From: Angiostrongylus vasorum
Taxonomy: Eukaryota; Nematoda; Chromadorea; Rhabditida; Metastrongylidae
Assembly: GCA_018806985.1 (NCBI GenBank)
Contig: JADANN010000369.1
Location: 682,001-746,000 of the forward strand
Reading direction: 5' to 3'
Length of the DNA stretch: 64,000 nt
The notes beneath the pieces were generated by a model. It saw only the letters and a program-made list of their open reading frames with translations. It made no database searches and had not been told where the DNA came from. The position numbers were made by a program, and so were the translations under genes. Shown here piece by piece: positions 1 through 13,700 of this stretch (position 1 is the stretch's first letter; every line of letters starts with the position of its first letter).

Positions 1-87
1 CACAATAGAAAAGGAGCCTAAACGGTACCATCATCTCGCCAAGGTTGTTTGCCGCTTCATTACACTGGGCAGCGATAGCACCTAATT

Positions 88-360
88 GCCGTGTGTGGCG
101 CAGTGGTCGGAGGCGCCCTGCGATACACACATGGGATCGATCCCGGCGCCCATGACTTCCATACCTCTGGAGTCGGGTCGGCAAATTGGTACCAGATTTG
201 TCTGGGAGGGTAGCACCACTGGCTCGATACATCGGTAGGGCACCACGAAGTCATTGTAAAGACCACACATGCATTCAATCAGCTGTAACGATGGTTAGGA
301 AAGTCGAACGCATGGGCGCATCCCTCAGTGATTGATCAACGCCAAACGCTTCATCCTTCT
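88..360 (+). repeat. SINE-A copy, tRNA-derived
   Basis: tRNA-like head with an A box (TGGCGCAGTGG, 96-106) and a B-box-like GGATCGATCC (134-143), followed by a unique body and ending near the motif ATTGATCAACGCC. The same order occurs in about a dozen copies on both strands of this window. It lies in an intron or upstream region of lars-2. Confidence 0.75.
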
Positions 361-919
361 TATTTCACCTTCGACTTCCATAGGAATATACATCCTCGGC
401 GAAGTACAAACGGACCGGTCGTATAATGAGAAAAACAGTGAAATGGGCTTTAGTGAAATGGACTCTAAGAGGATGCAAGCATTCTCAGGCAACCATATAG
501 ATATAGGGTGGACGTGTTCTATCTAACATAGTCATCTACATTTGGATGAATGATGGAAACGATTTCTGGATCACGAAATGTACTTATCGGGCGTCGCTGT
601 ATTCCAATCGAACCCGAATGGAACCGCACTATAATGATATCAGCCTGGAGCAACAAAACTCTGAAGTAAACGAATTCACCCATGAAATGCACCGAAATCA
701 TGCGCATTTTCATAATTGTTTTAATAGCTAAACCCTGAATTTCGAAACGTGCTAAAGGTTTAACACCAAATATGTTGTCTTTATTCTGCATTCAGTGGTG
801 ACAGTAGTTTACCACTTACAAAGGTTGTTTGGCTTGGTTGTTGGCAAATATAGATCACTGCAGGGTTACGTAGAAAATATGGCAAAATGTTTAGATCCCC
901 CAAGTTTTCTACATTTTAG
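361..919. other. lars-2 intronic sequence
   Basis: Ends in the acceptor TTTTAG before the first visible lars-2 exon. No coding signal matching a LeuRS N-terminus was found in any frame, and no repeat was recognised. Confidence 0.5.
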
Positions 920-3900
920 GTGCATTGGGATCCTGTAGATAACACTGTACTTGCCGCTGAACAAATTGATGCGGAAGGAAGAAGTTGGCGAAGTGGTGCG
1001 ATCGCTGAGAAGCGCAAGCTGCGGCAATGGATGGTAGAGACGCCTCGCTATGCCAAAGCAAGTGTCAATACCGTCCTATACATAGAGCCAAGGCTAGCTT
1101 TGAGGAGAGTGCAAAATCTGCTTCATCCAATATCATTTGATCGAGTAGTTTGTGATTTGAGATGTCATGCATCAATTTTTCATGTTTCTGAGAATAAATG
1201 ACAAACCAAGACATTTTTTGGGAAGTCACATGTTGCTCATTTAAACTCCTGAAAGTTTTTTAACGTCGTGGAGATGCCCCATCTTTTGTTTCCCAATTCT
1301 AAGATCGTCGGAGCTTGGCAATGGACATAGTCTATACACTAAATGCCGACATGTTGGCATGTTGTCAATATAAATTTGCAGTGGTTTTTATCTTTTCTCT
1401 CGATATAAATCATATCGATAACAGTATATAAGTGAGACATGACTGATTGTTAACCTGTAAGTGAGACATGACTTATTGTTCACAGCGGACTTGCTGAGGG
1501 CTACACGGTTGTTAAATTGGATTGGTTCGTTCCCCCTAAAACTTTTAATTTGTTTTCTAAAAGCTCTACTTTGTAATATTTATGTTTTTAGCGTCTCAGC
1601 GATGGTCTGCGTCAACTGTCAGGATGGCACGAAGTAGCCGAAATCCAATCGAACTGGATAGGAAAATGTGACGTCTACCGTTTTTTATTTCCTCTCAGGG
1701 TTCGTGTAAATGTTTTGGTTGTTCTAACCAAATATCATGATGGAACTATCTAAGAAGTGGAACAGCTTTAGTAAAGTTTCCATTGTTGAACGAAATACTC
1801 TTGTAGTAGATATAGTGGTCGTCTACTTACGCACATAGAATGACGCTTATGTTGTTCAAATTAGAAAACTGTGGAAAGTGGTAGAATACACAAGATGAGA
1901 GAAAGGGACGACAAAGACCTTAGTGGTCTAGTATGTAACACGCCAACCCACGGAAAGGGTAGTCGTGGTTCGATCTAGCCTGGGAGCCCAAGTTTTGCGA
2001 ATTTCTCAGCATCATTGCAGTTGTATTTCCTATCATACCATGGCGTGAAAAGTTATACTGTGCAGGAAATAAAAGCTTCACAGGAGATGATTTTTGTTAG
2101 CTTCAATAAATTTTCAAAACGCTTTTAATTATACGGTAGTCCTTTCTTACTGGACTGTATTCGGTAATTTCAAGAACGATGAGCACCAACCTATGGAAGA
2201 AATATTGGATTTGCGAGTGGAAGATCCCATCAGTGTGGCACGTGCTGCGTTCATTATCATTCGCAACGGACATCCTTTGTCCGACCACAGTCGTCCTTGC
2301 GTGGAATCACCTCGTATGCATTTATATGCATTATACGTTCTTTAATCACTATTATTACTAACTAGAAAGCAAAATGTAATGAATACGATGCAGTTTTGTA
2401 AGCAGTATGGAGAAAAGACTTTTGTAGTAAGATGATAATACCATCGAGATCCAAGTTCTCATTTAATTAATCCAGATCGTCTCGGCCTAAGCGTCCTAAA
2501 TGGAATTACCGGAGTTTGGATGCCAGTTATAGTTGTGCCGGATAATTACGATGGACCGGCCATGAATTTGGATGCCAGATGTGGTGATGTCGCTGCTGAC
2601 TCTATGTTAATTGATCAGTTCAAAATCACACAAGATAGAAGAAGTTTGGTGCCTCTGAGTCTTTGCGACGTTCAAGAAATTGCTATGTTCGGTAATTATG
2701 GAGGATATGTGACGTCTCGAACTTTGCAAGACTGGGTTGTGAGTAGACAGCGTTCTTGGGGAACTCCGATCCCTATGATTTTAAGTGCTGACGGGAAGAC
2801 GGCGGTACCCCTTTCAGACGATGAACTACCATTGTTACAAGGGCGAAATACTGGTGAAAGAGTCACTTGCGATCGGTTAGAAGGTGGCGAAGGATATTTT
2901 GAGAAGGACACACTAGATACTTTCTTCGATTCTTCTTGGTACTATCTCCGTTATCTCGATCCCAAGAACGAACATGCTCCTCTGTCTCTTGAGGCGGCGA
3001 CGAAAATGCCTGTAGACATATACGTCGGCGGCATTGAACATGGTTCGAGTTTCCCTCGGCTTTATTCTGTCGTACATTTTTCTTTTGTCGGTTTTTCTCC
3101 GAAAGCACTTTTTATTTACACATACGTCTTTATATTTTGTTTTGCCTCCATTTTCGGTTTTTTGTTCGTTTCTTAAATATTTTGTTTCGGCTGCCGTCCA
3201 TATGTTCTTTGCTCGATTTATGTCATACTTTCTGGCAGACATCGGGGTTGTTCAGGTTCGTTTTATACTGCTTAATACGAAGGGGACCCGCATGGTGTGG
3301 TAGTGAACGCGTTTGTTCCCAGAAAGGGTAATAGCGAGTTCGTACCCCACCGTAGACACCTGCGGTCCGAAGTTTAGCCAATATCTCAGTGTTGTTAGGG
3401 TTGTATCCCATAAGAATTTGTTAGACAGTGTTATTCCATTTAATATTTTGTGTCCTTCGTGTCCTTTACTCTATTTTTACGGGAGTTTCATAGGATTCTT
3501 CGAAGTAATTCAGCTTCTGTAACAATTTTGGCCAGTAATTTGCTCACTGAAGTGAAATTTTAAATGCTAAATTCGGATTTTAGGAACTTGAACCTTTCCG
3601 TAATCTTATTCCACAAGGAATCGTTCGAGGAAAGACATATGTTGACAAGCAAGGTCGTTACTTCCCGAAAAGCGAGATAATTGTAAAGGGTTTGTTTTTC
3701 TTTAGATAATCTGTATTAACTGAGTCGAAATAGCGAAGAGAGTTCACCACATTTTCATCTTGCAGATAACAAATGCTTTTCGGCAGATGGAATGGAGTTG
3801 GAAATGGTGTTCGAAAAGATGAGCAAGTCGAAACGGAATGGTTTGTTCTCTTTACTTTAACAGGGCTATAAAGTTTGAATGAGTATTTGAATTAGGTTTC

Positions 3901-6454
3901 TGGCAAGAATTTGGCGAGCTATGGTTTTAATTTGACGCTATAATGCTAATTTTTGCTTGCACTCATTCTCAATGAGTACGTGCTATTGTAATTCTTATAA
4001 TATACTGAGTAAACATAGTTAAAGTGTAACTGTTTGTCTAGAATACTGAGAATTCTGCAGTCTGCCCTTTTCTTAGTTTAGAAGCATACGAGATATAATG
4101 GATATATTTGGCCAAATTTTGGAAAATGGACTTATTCTCATATGTAAAGAAGTACTATCACCCATGTTTAGGAATAGATCCATTGGATGTGCTGAGTAAG
4201 AATGGTGTAGACATAACTCGACTTCAACTAATCGATTCTGCAGCTCCTCGTCAACCAGTAAACTGGGAAGAGTCAGACGACAAGGGCCTAAGGAAATGGA
4301 TTGATCGAGTTGCGTGGATAGTTTCGGCTTACGTTGCTGAGAGGAAACGATTGGGTGGCAACTCGAAGAATGTTCCACTCAACGCGGAACTCGAGGAGAA
4401 ATTAAGAGAAGGCTACAACTTTTTTGTTCGCAATGTTGGTTGTCATGTTTTACTGATTTTGATGTGGAAGGAACTTTACGGTGGTCCAAAATAATATTAG
4501 GTGGGTTAATGAGAGGAGAAAAGTTCTCGAATATGATATATGATACGTTTGATGATTCAATGAGGAGGACTTTAAAGGTTAATAATTGGCTGTTGGACTT
4601 ACGTAAAGAGCACACAGTATGGATTCAACAAGGGTGTCATAATTGCCTAGTTTTTATAGAGATTAGTCTTTAAGGTATCCATGTGTCTTGAGGTGCTGAA
4701 CCTTCATAACACCGCTCTCGCACGCCTTCAAGGATTTACGAATTCTCTTAGGAAACTTGATGCGTCAGTACTGGGATCAAGTCTAGAGGCTGAGCGAAGC
4801 ATATATGCCTTAGTTACGATGATGCAGGTGGTCCTTGGCTCTGCATTATTTCGGTGTTTTATGAATCTGGGATTTCTTTTATTCACTTTATTTGCTTAGG
4901 TTTTCGTACCGTACACGGCATGTGAACTTTGGGCAGCACTTCAATCGGTAAATCCAATCAAAAAGACCGACTCACCACCTTTCTTTGTAGATGAAATGTC
5001 GTGGCCTCAGGTGGATCCTGATTGCAGCATAGACTTCATGATTTTAGTAAGTCTTGTCTCCGCCTTTTGAGTCGATAGAATGCTAAAGACCTCTTTCTTC
5101 ATTACTTCCTTGTTCGAAAGAGTTGTGACTTTAACGATTTTCTTGCGTAACGGTAGGGACCTTTTTAAACATGAATGAAGCGGAAAACCGAATAAAATTC
5201 GTTATATGCAAAATCTATGTATTAATCATGCGAAGCTTGTTTTTTGCCGTTCTTAACGATTAAATCAATACTCGAGTTTTGCTAAGCCAATACGACTCTT
5301 TAAAGTCACACTGAAATATAGTGGATTATACTGTTGTCAGTTCTTTCAAGGAGTTAGAAGCGTGTTGTTGATGTTCTAATTCTAGAATCTGACTGACTTC
5401 TACTTTCGTGTCGACGGATTTTGTGTTCAGGTGGACGGAATTGGTTGCGGACGAATGCCTGTGCCGCGTAAAGAAATTGAGCACTTACCTCTTGAAAAGC
5501 TTCTTGACCGTGCGAAAACTCAAGAGCATCGGAATTTTTTCGAGAAAATGACCGAGAAAAACTTCGTCTTTCAATCTGTGACAGTCACCAAACGGAGTGG
5601 TAAGTGCTTTGTACAACCAGGCATTTATTCATACCTTAGTATTTTCTGCTGTTTTGAAAAGAAAAAGAGGTTTTTTTGTTTCTTCGGGTATTATTGGGAA
5701 TTGTGGTGGGAAATATTCGGATTGTTCATTCATGTTAGTAGCAATTAAATGAAGGATATTTCTGCGCCTTTCATGTTAAATGTCCTCGTTCATTTTAACA
5801 ACGCAATGATTTAGTTGTTTTCGCGTTTCCGTTTGCTTCTACTTCTAGTAACTACTTGTACTTCTGCTTATTTTCTACTTCTAAGCATGCGTGAACATTC
5901 CCTAGGTGCTGTGCAACACACACGAGGTATTGATTCGCTCCTGCGCCCGAGTTCACCAAGGTTCTCATTCGTCCAGCGCTAGCAAAATTGTTACCGTACT
6001 GGGAGGACAAAACCGCTGAGTTGATGCATCGATAGGCAACCACAAGTTAATGTATCTGCCAGATTTACATCGGATTACCGTTAACAATGTTCAAAGTCGA
6101 GTGCACTATGCATCCCTCTGTGATTGATCAGCGCGGAACGCTTTATCCTTGTTTATCCTTTCATTTCGTGGTTAACTTGCCACACTGAGGAGTAAGTAGA
6201 TTCCGCGTTTTCCACTCATTCACATGTACCACCCGAATACGAATACATTTCAAATGATGTATACTATTTTAAATTTTGCTTTCACTGATATATCCATTTC
6301 AGGATTCCACGTTACGATAAATATATCCTTGGCCGGAAATGTAAATCCAAGGGAAATATCTCAAATTCTGAATGATTTACAACCACAATGGCGAGCGTCA
6401 ACTAAGCGGAAAAGGAAAGCAGAAGCGATGCGTGAAGCCGTATTAAGTAACTAA
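920..6454 (+). CDS. lars-2: mitochondrial leucyl-tRNA synthetase, 5' end missing
   Basis: Charges mitochondrial tRNA-Leu with leucine (class I synthetase, matrix). Exons: 920-1063, 1592-1699, 2175-2313, 2476-3042, 3191-3255, 3584-3689, 3766-3840, 4172-4434, 4693-4827, 4900-5046, 5431-5599, 6303-6454. They total 2070 nt (689 codons plus TAA) and every phase joins. Family landmarks in order: [13 protein letters not shown] and [13 protein letters not shown] before the editing domain; NWIGKC; a CP1 editing-domain stretch; [16 protein letters not shown] and GGIEHG in the catalytic domain; [10 protein letters not shown], the KMSKS loop; the anticodon-binding helical domain ([20 protein letters not shown]); and the C-terminal domain from VDGIGCGRM. 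About 200 residues including the HIGH motif are missing, as no such exon exists in 1-919, so the gene starts left of the window. Intron 3043-3190 ends in GG instead of AG. Three donors read GTTCG. Identity is secure; individual splice sites are inferred. Confidence 0.9.
1925..2085 (+). repeat. SINE-B copy, partial
   Basis: Lies in the intron 1700-2174. It has a B-box-like GTGGTTCGATC and then the family signature for 'ttgcgaatttctcagcatc', with a tail resembling other SINE-B copies (GGCGTGAAAAGTTATA and an A-rich stretch). Confidence 0.6.
3270..3425 (+). repeat. SINE-B copy
   Basis: Lies in lars-2 intron 3256-3583. It shows the head GACCCGCATGGTGTGG, the CCCACCGTAGACACCTG block and the AATATCTCAG signature shared by all SINE-B copies. 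Confidence 0.7.
5886..6165 (+). repeat. SINE-A copy, degraded
   Basis: Lies in the last lars-2 intron. The head is eroded, but the body (cell order: CAAAATTGTTACCGTACTG, ATGCATCGATAGGC, ATTGATCAGCGC) follows SINE-A. Confidence 0.6.
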
Positions 6455-6458
6455 TAAA
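6453..6458 (+). terminator. AATAAA poly(A) signal of lars-2
   Basis: An AATAAA hexamer that overlaps the last two bases of the lars-2 TAA stop, followed directly by an A-run. If used, the 3' UTR would be only some 15-25 nt. A later site cannot be excluded. Confidence 0.45.
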
Positions 6459-6708
6459 AAAAAATTAGGAAATAAGCGGTTCGTAATAATGAGTTAGTTG
6501 ATAAAAGGCTATCATTATTGTTATTCGATTGTTACTGTTTTCTCACATGACGACTATGTCAATTTGTTGTGTGCATGCCTCAGTTGAAGAAAGTCTGGCG
6601 TGGAGTTGTTTGCAGTGAAGTCTTTACAAATTGTTTTCCTATCTCTAGTTCTGGAAGTGTTATTTCAATAGAAATGCAAGAAAATGTGTTTTCAATCGAT
6701 AGGGTAAA

Positions 6709-7000
6709 GGATAAAGCTCTTGGTATTGATCAATCCTTAAGCGATGCGCCAGGTATTTCTATTGACTTTCTATAGACTTCATTAACCATCGTTGGAGGTG
6801 AATGGATGCATATCTGGCCTTTACAATGACCTGCGGTGGCTTGCTGACGTATCATACCAGTGATGCTATCCTACCAGATAAGTGTAGTACCAGTTTGCCG
6901 ACCCAGGGAGATGGACAGCCTTGTGAGCCTGGAGAGCGGGGATCGATCCCATGTGTATTGCAGGGCCACCTCCGACCGCTTGCGCTGCACACACTCCCTA
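6709..7000 (-). repeat. SINE-A copy
   Basis: Reverse-strand copy between lars-2 and the MATH/BTB gene. In plus coordinates it begins with the tail motif ATTGATCAATCC and ends with the inverted tRNA-like head (GGGATCGATCCC, then CTCCGACCGCTTGCGC). The rest of 6459-7723 holds nothing I can assign. Confidence 0.7.
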
Positions 7001-7723
7001 TGGATAGAGTATAATGTGAAAAATACACTATAATGTGGTGAGATGTTCGACACTGAAATTTCACGAAATACGGCTATTCCTGATTTCTTGCCCCTTCCGG
7101 AAAACGGCCACTTTTCTGCCAACACAGTGGTTGAGGGGAATAACAGTCTAATGACAACAGGTGGTGAGACAATCAGTGGTATGGCCATGCCTTCGAGAAA
7201 AGCTTATTGCTTGTTTTTGGTAGCAGTTCTAGTTTGAGGAAAATATGTAATATCATAGTTAGCAACGAAATGAGATCATCGGCGAAAAATTGCTGGGAAA
7301 TATACGTCTATGGAAGACTTCTGGATTCTCAGTCAATCAAACTCGGCAATAAAATCCATAACATCGAAGCTGTAGCAAGTAACACTAAGGGTGCGTCACG
7401 TAGCAGTGTGAGTTCCTATCAATTGTGTACGAAAACATCAGGGTGACACTGCCTTATCAGTGATTCCGAGTACTTCTCTTTTTCCAACTCTCATTCCATC
7501 TCGTGGAAGTTGAAGGTGACTTCAGATCACTGGTTTCTGGGTCACAGATGCTAGCAGAATTCTGGTCTTTCTCTATAGATCATATTTGCTTTCTTCACGA
7601 CAATAATCGAACTCGCAACAGCCTACTAGGACAGCTGTCATCGAATTTTGTTTCAGATCATTGGCACTCGATAATCTTCCAGTTGTATCCTATTTCCGTG
7701 ACAGTGAATAATCTGGAACGACG

Positions 7724-10700
7724 ATGAGTGACGCGAATGACTTATTCGGCCCATCATATCGCTTCAATGTTAAGGAGTATAGAAGTCAAATGTAAGTTAG
7801 TAGACGGTATCGTCTCGAACTAAGGAATGACCTGTTATGCCTCTCTCACTTAGAAATGAGAAGATCACTTTAGTCTTGTTATACTGACAAGCTAACACGA
7901 GGTTTTTACAAAGCTTTATTGTGCTGAAGCTTTCGCGGCCTTTGCCTTCTCCGGAGCCGCAATGATTCGAGCCGAGTATCCACAGCAGTTGCTTTTTTTT
8001 CTGATAGGAGTCTTCGTATTCATCGAATGACGAGGAATCGAGTGAAGTCGAATAGAGCGACGAAGGCGGCAGCACAGGAACGTGCAGCACTGTGAAAAGT
8101 TGTAACGACCTCTTGTGAGCTCTTGGGAAAAGCTGAGATATTCATTGTCTATGCGGAGGTTGAACGAAAATTGATAAAGCTAAACAAAGGATAGAGCTGT
8201 CGGCGTTGATTACTCCCTGAAGGTGCGCTGTGCATTCTACTTCATTAAGCATTGTTTGGAGGTGACTGAATCCTTCCAGACAAGTTTTGTACCAATTTGT
8301 CCACCCCAGAGGGATGGAAGGCTTGGTGGGCCATAGGCGCCGGCATCGATTCCACGTGTGTGTTGCGAGGCGCCTCCGACCACTGTGCCACATGCGCCTT
8401 TTCATGAAAATTGATATTGAAAATATGTAATGTAGTACCCAAAGTCTTGCTGTACTTAATAGTTCGAACTGTTCATTTGGAAACGAGCTCCAATAGCCGT
8501 TGCATGGATGATGGGCGAAGATCACTCGATCTGAGCATTTTGCTAGTGGAAGAGAAAGTGTTTGCGTTATATCGTCTTTCATAGGTGAGGACCACGTCTT
8601 TTGCAGATCCTGTATTTCATTCCATAACAATTGGTCGTTTCAGTTAGTGCAAGAGGTCTTAATTCTGTTGACTTGTTTTCTAGGAGATTTTCTATCGTCA
8701 CCAAGTTCTCCTTGAATGTGAAGAAGACTTCGACCCAAAGCTATGATCATCATCTCAGTTGCTTGGAATTTCTAGTCAATAGGTCCCAGTATACAGGAAC
8801 ATGGGTACGAAATATGGGGTGGATAACTTCACTTGACGAACACAAGTGGGTTATGGGAACGGAGTTATTCACGTCGAAATTCGAAAAAGCGGAACTGTCA
8901 TTCGCTCGTTGAGAATCTATTGCTAAGCTCGTAATATTCACATCGTGATGTATCGATGTGCAGAGAGACCTGATAAGATAAATCTCATGCAAATATTGTT
9001 AACGCTTTGTCAACTGGCATGTGCGTCTGATTGCAGACGTCACTTTTTCTTTCACTACTTCGGAACTGTTGTGCTGCTGCCACCCGCAGTTGTGATTATC
9101 CGAGTAGCGAATCCCAGGTCTTGCGACGAGATTCCTATTTTAGGCATAAAATCTATAATATTTCGATGGTTAGGCTCCCTTTACCCGTTTCGTGTTTGTT
9201 TTGAACTTTATGGTTGCTAAAGGTGTGGAACGTGAACAATTCGTACATTGAGATGAACAATTTGGCACCTGCCTTGTATGGAGGAGTCCACAGAGATTAT
9301 AAGCACGAGAGGAGCGATAAGTTTAGTCGGAATGTTATTGTGAAGGATGACTTGAACTGGATCAGTCTACTGGTCTTTTTTTTCCAAGGATGGTTCCATG
9401 TCGCATGGTTGCTAGAATCTTCACGCCACGTCGTTGTATTATTCTAATCGTAAGCGAATACAACTCTCGAAGATGGGTAGATTAGTAGCAGACCATTCGA
9501 CATAGGGCAAAACACTAATTATAACTCAAATCGATGAACTGCAAAGAATGAGATCGCGAGAATGAAAATCTGTCGACAATCGGGTCGAGTCAATACGGTT
9601 GTGTAGAAGGCGAACGAGCCGAAACGTTGGCCGAATAAAAAGTTTATAGCAACGTCATGTAGGTGAACAACCCAAAAAGATATTGATTATTCATGCGGAC
9701 GTAAAGAGGAAGTCGGTTTATAGACACGGATAGAAAATACTGCCTTTGGATCCAAGTCTTTACAGAGAGAATATTCACATAGAGCCCTTCAACTAACTTA
9801 TACGGCAAATGAAGCTCAATATACCAGAATACATCATGCGGCTTCTCATCACCAACACCTTACTTCTTGGTGGTCCCTATGCTTTTGCGATTAGTTTTTT
9901 CAATAAGAGCCTGTATTTCTGTCTTGCAGGCGGCTTCGCGACCAGCGTACACCGTCGGCGGTTTCTACTTCTGTTCGACCCTTCAACATCGCCACCAAGA
10001 TGAACCTGTTACCATACCACGAAAACCAAAACGATGTGAACGCTTCAGTCACTCGTCCTTCTCTTTCTGAAACAATTTTGCAGCCGACTACTTATAAAAC
10101 TAGTAAACCAACAGGCTCCAGCGTAAATTTCGCCAACCCTCGAACAGGCTATGAGTCACTAGGACGATCGGTGAATTACTACTTGCTGTTCTTTTTTTGA
10201 ATTGTACTTTTGAACCAAATACTTCTGATGCCTCTAATCCTGAGACCGCCAGTAGATAAACTGTGCTGGTGAAGCTGATATAAAATAAGTTTGACGTGCT
10301 ATCTACGTTTGCATGTTACGCAGTTTGTTTCTCATTAATTCAATTTTTCAAATGATTTTTCAGACTTTCACTGATCCACCAAAAATCCACCAACTTTATA
10401 TGAGCATCACACATCGGCAAGACGTTGAGGACGATCAGTGGGCTAGTCCAAGCACAATGCCAAAACTTGAGAGCTCGTTGAAGGTCGGAGGTGTCGACTG
10501 GTATTTTTATCATGTTTTATTTTCGTTTTTTCATAACTTTTCCATATATCCGTGATTCACAGGCCTTTTCCATTCCAGGACACATCTAGTAGACGCGGTT
10601 CACATAGAGGTGCTCCAGCGTGATCGCTATAGAGAACACTTGATTTCTTCGGTCCACTCTACTGCTTTTCTCCCATGTGTTTCGTCAACTCCTCTGATCA

Positions 10701-13700
10701 TATAGTCGGACCATCTGTGCATCATCTCCCACGTACATTCCTGGGACGGCGACCACTTATTCGAAACCCGAATTGTGAACTTCCGGCTCGATGTGGTTGT
10801 ATGCTGGTCCCAATTCCGGAAGGCATCGTTAGCTCATTCTGTACATGACGCGTAAAATTTCCAGCGTTGTTAAAATACCAACGTCCCAACTGCATAGTTC
10901 AGTGCTACGTTGATCACTGAGTAAAAAAGATGGGAGAATTCGGATAGGTCAGCTGGCTTATCTCATTTTTTGAAATTTTACTCATCCGATTTATTCATAG
11001 TTGTATTCGCGCCTAGTTAATCGCTTTGAGCATCGTCTTTGCTTCACTAATATTCTTCGAAAACACAACGATATCTTTGGCAGAACTAGGAATTGATGGG
11101 TCTTTTCCAACAACCCGAATGTTGTTTTCGTCCATCGAGTTACTTCATTATCCGCTATAACGTGGTAGTGAACAAATTTAGTCAGGTGGTCTTCGATTCC
11201 CATTCTATGAGAGTGGTAAGACCTTGATCAAAAAGCTGTACATTCGTGATGGAGCTACGATACCACCAGCTAGATTTCATATTTAGCACAGATGCACTTC
11301 TTGGTTGATGGGCACTAATTTTGCCGTTTTTGACGTTTTCGGACGCTCTTTCGTAACTGAAAAAGTTATGATAAGTGAAAGCGGTACACCGGGTAAACTT
11401 CTACGAGCTTAGCTACGATTTGGATATCATCCATGCGACAAAATCACTATCGCAATCCTGCTGGCCCAGCTGCTTCCATGCTGCTTCCACTTTATCCCAA
11501 ATTCTTCATGTTCGCTGTTGCGATTGTATAGTTTTGCAAAATGCCTGTGGAAAAGCTGGCCATCAAGTCGAGTGTTAGTTACTAAATTCCTTTCGAGCGC
11601 AGTTTTGGCAAATAAAGCTAAACCGGAGATTTTACACCAACTTGGAACCCTTTATATTTGCATTCCTTCCCTTTTCCTGTGTTGTTATTTGAGTAGTGAG
11701 GAAATCGGCTAGTTTATAGCTTCCAGTTCGAAGGATTCTTTCTTTACTATTTACGAAGGTACCGACGCCATTTCTTCCAACATTGTTTTCTTCTTGTTTG
11801 GAAGTTCTTCTGGATCGGAACATCTGCTGTTAATGTTTACTACCAGCCTGTGGATCTACCTTCTGGTTTTTTTCTTCATGAGCAACTGCTTTATCATAGT
11901 TAAGGAGCTGTCCGAACTTCATTAGTAAGCATGTTAATAATATGTAATGAGCAGCTTTGGATTTTTTTGTGGAGTAGCTCATCGTTTTTGGTCGGATCTT
12001 CTTCTTTAAAAGGATAAAATAACCAAGCTCTTGGCCCGATCAATCCCTGCGGGATGCGCCATGCATTCGACTCCATTAAGCATCGTTTGGAGGTGATTGA
12101 ATGCTTATCTGGTCTTTACAATGATCGCCGAAGCCTACCGATGTACCGAGCCGGTACTACTATCCTCATGGACAGGTCTGGTATCAAGAGGTAACAAGGA
12201 TGTAGGAATGATTTTCTCCAAAAATGTTCTAGTCGTTTGTGACCTTTTTCTTCTTTCTGACTGAAACTTTTTTTTGTATTGATAGGATCGTAAATGAATT
12301 AGCGTGATGAGTAATAGATGGATGTGTAAGGAATTCTCAGCTATTAGCATTTGCCGACACAGTCTTCATTAAGAGTAGCAATAAGTCATTCCGTCTTTTG
12401 ATTGGTTTATTTCCGTCTTCCTGCGACTACACTGTTAGCTTAGTACTGAGACAGTGGTGATTTCCGCACTGATTTACCCTTAGATAGGCTTACGAATGCA
12501 AAGAAGCTTGTCCCTACCTGATAGACTTATGTAAAGCGTAGAACCTTTGCCGTGGCTACTGTGGGCAGCAATATTCTTACTTATTTTTAAACATATTTGA
12601 AATTTGATCAGCAAATCGAATTAATATTACAAAAGCCCTAAAACCTCACGGTATCAACGCTACTGGTTCAAGTCTCGGTTAAAATGCGAAACGTTCTTTT
12701 GAGTGCAGTTATGTCTGTTTGCGGAACGGCTGACGTTTTCATCTTTCGCTGGTAATTCCCGGTGTGGTGGGAGGTTTTGATAACCTGCGAAATAGTTAAC
12801 TACTATTAAAAGTCAAATTTGAACAGAAACGAAGACGAATTCACACTGTTGTCGTAGCTACAAAGAAAATTTGATGAAGAATGTTATCTTTTTTATTTAC
12901 TGCCTATTACAATTTTCCATGGCAGGGTATTATGTGTGACACAACACAGTGATGCTGAGATATTTGCAAAGCCCCCGGATCGCAGGTGTCTGCAGATGGA
13001 ACGAACGAGCTATTGCCCTTTCCGGGGGCTAATGCGTTCACCACCACACCATGCGGGTCCTTCGTTTCGCTTGTCTCTCAGTCGGAGTTTTGCAAATATC
13101 TCAGCATCATTGTGGTTGTGTCACAAGTAATACCCTGACATGAAAAATTATAATAGGCAGTAAATGGAAAAGTTAGCATTGTGATTTCGACTACAGCCTC
13201 AGCTTTACTGGGTTCGTTGCTGATTTGTGCTCCCTAGATCAATCCCGTTGGCAGGTGATTGCTGATGGCAAAAAGATCGATAGAACTAGCTGAAAGACAG
13301 GCGAAACGAAGGACCCGCATGGTGTGGTGGTGAATGCGTTAGCCCTCGGAAAGAGTAATAGCGCGTTTGTTCCCCACCGCAGTCACCTGCTGTCTGCAGT
13401 TTTGCAAATATCTCAACATCATTGTTCTTGGTGAAAAATTTTTGTCTTAGTACCTATGTTGGTTGAAATGGGTTCGTACTGATAATGTCAAAAATTGAGA
13501 AGTAGAAGTTTTTTGAAGAAACTTTTAGATTTCCAGTAGAATGCAGCTAATGCTTAGCAGTAGTGAAAATACCAATTCAAAATGTGTCTTGACGTACGAA
13601 TACTTACTGTTTTAAGGATGTTCAAGCTCCAAAAACGATCTCTGGAAGGCGTTCCCCACGTGGGCTTCATACTAGTTTGTGGTGCAAAGGTATGTTTCAT

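Noticed and set aside
88..150. Possible tRNA genes (SINE-A and SINE-B heads)
   Set aside because: A and B boxes are present but the heads are too short, lack an anticodon arm, and are repeated with common bodies, so they are SINE heads.
4440..4673. 77-codon open frame inside lars-2
   Set aside because: It lies in the intron 4435-4692; LeuRS conservation joins YNFFVRN directly to VLNLHNTAL.
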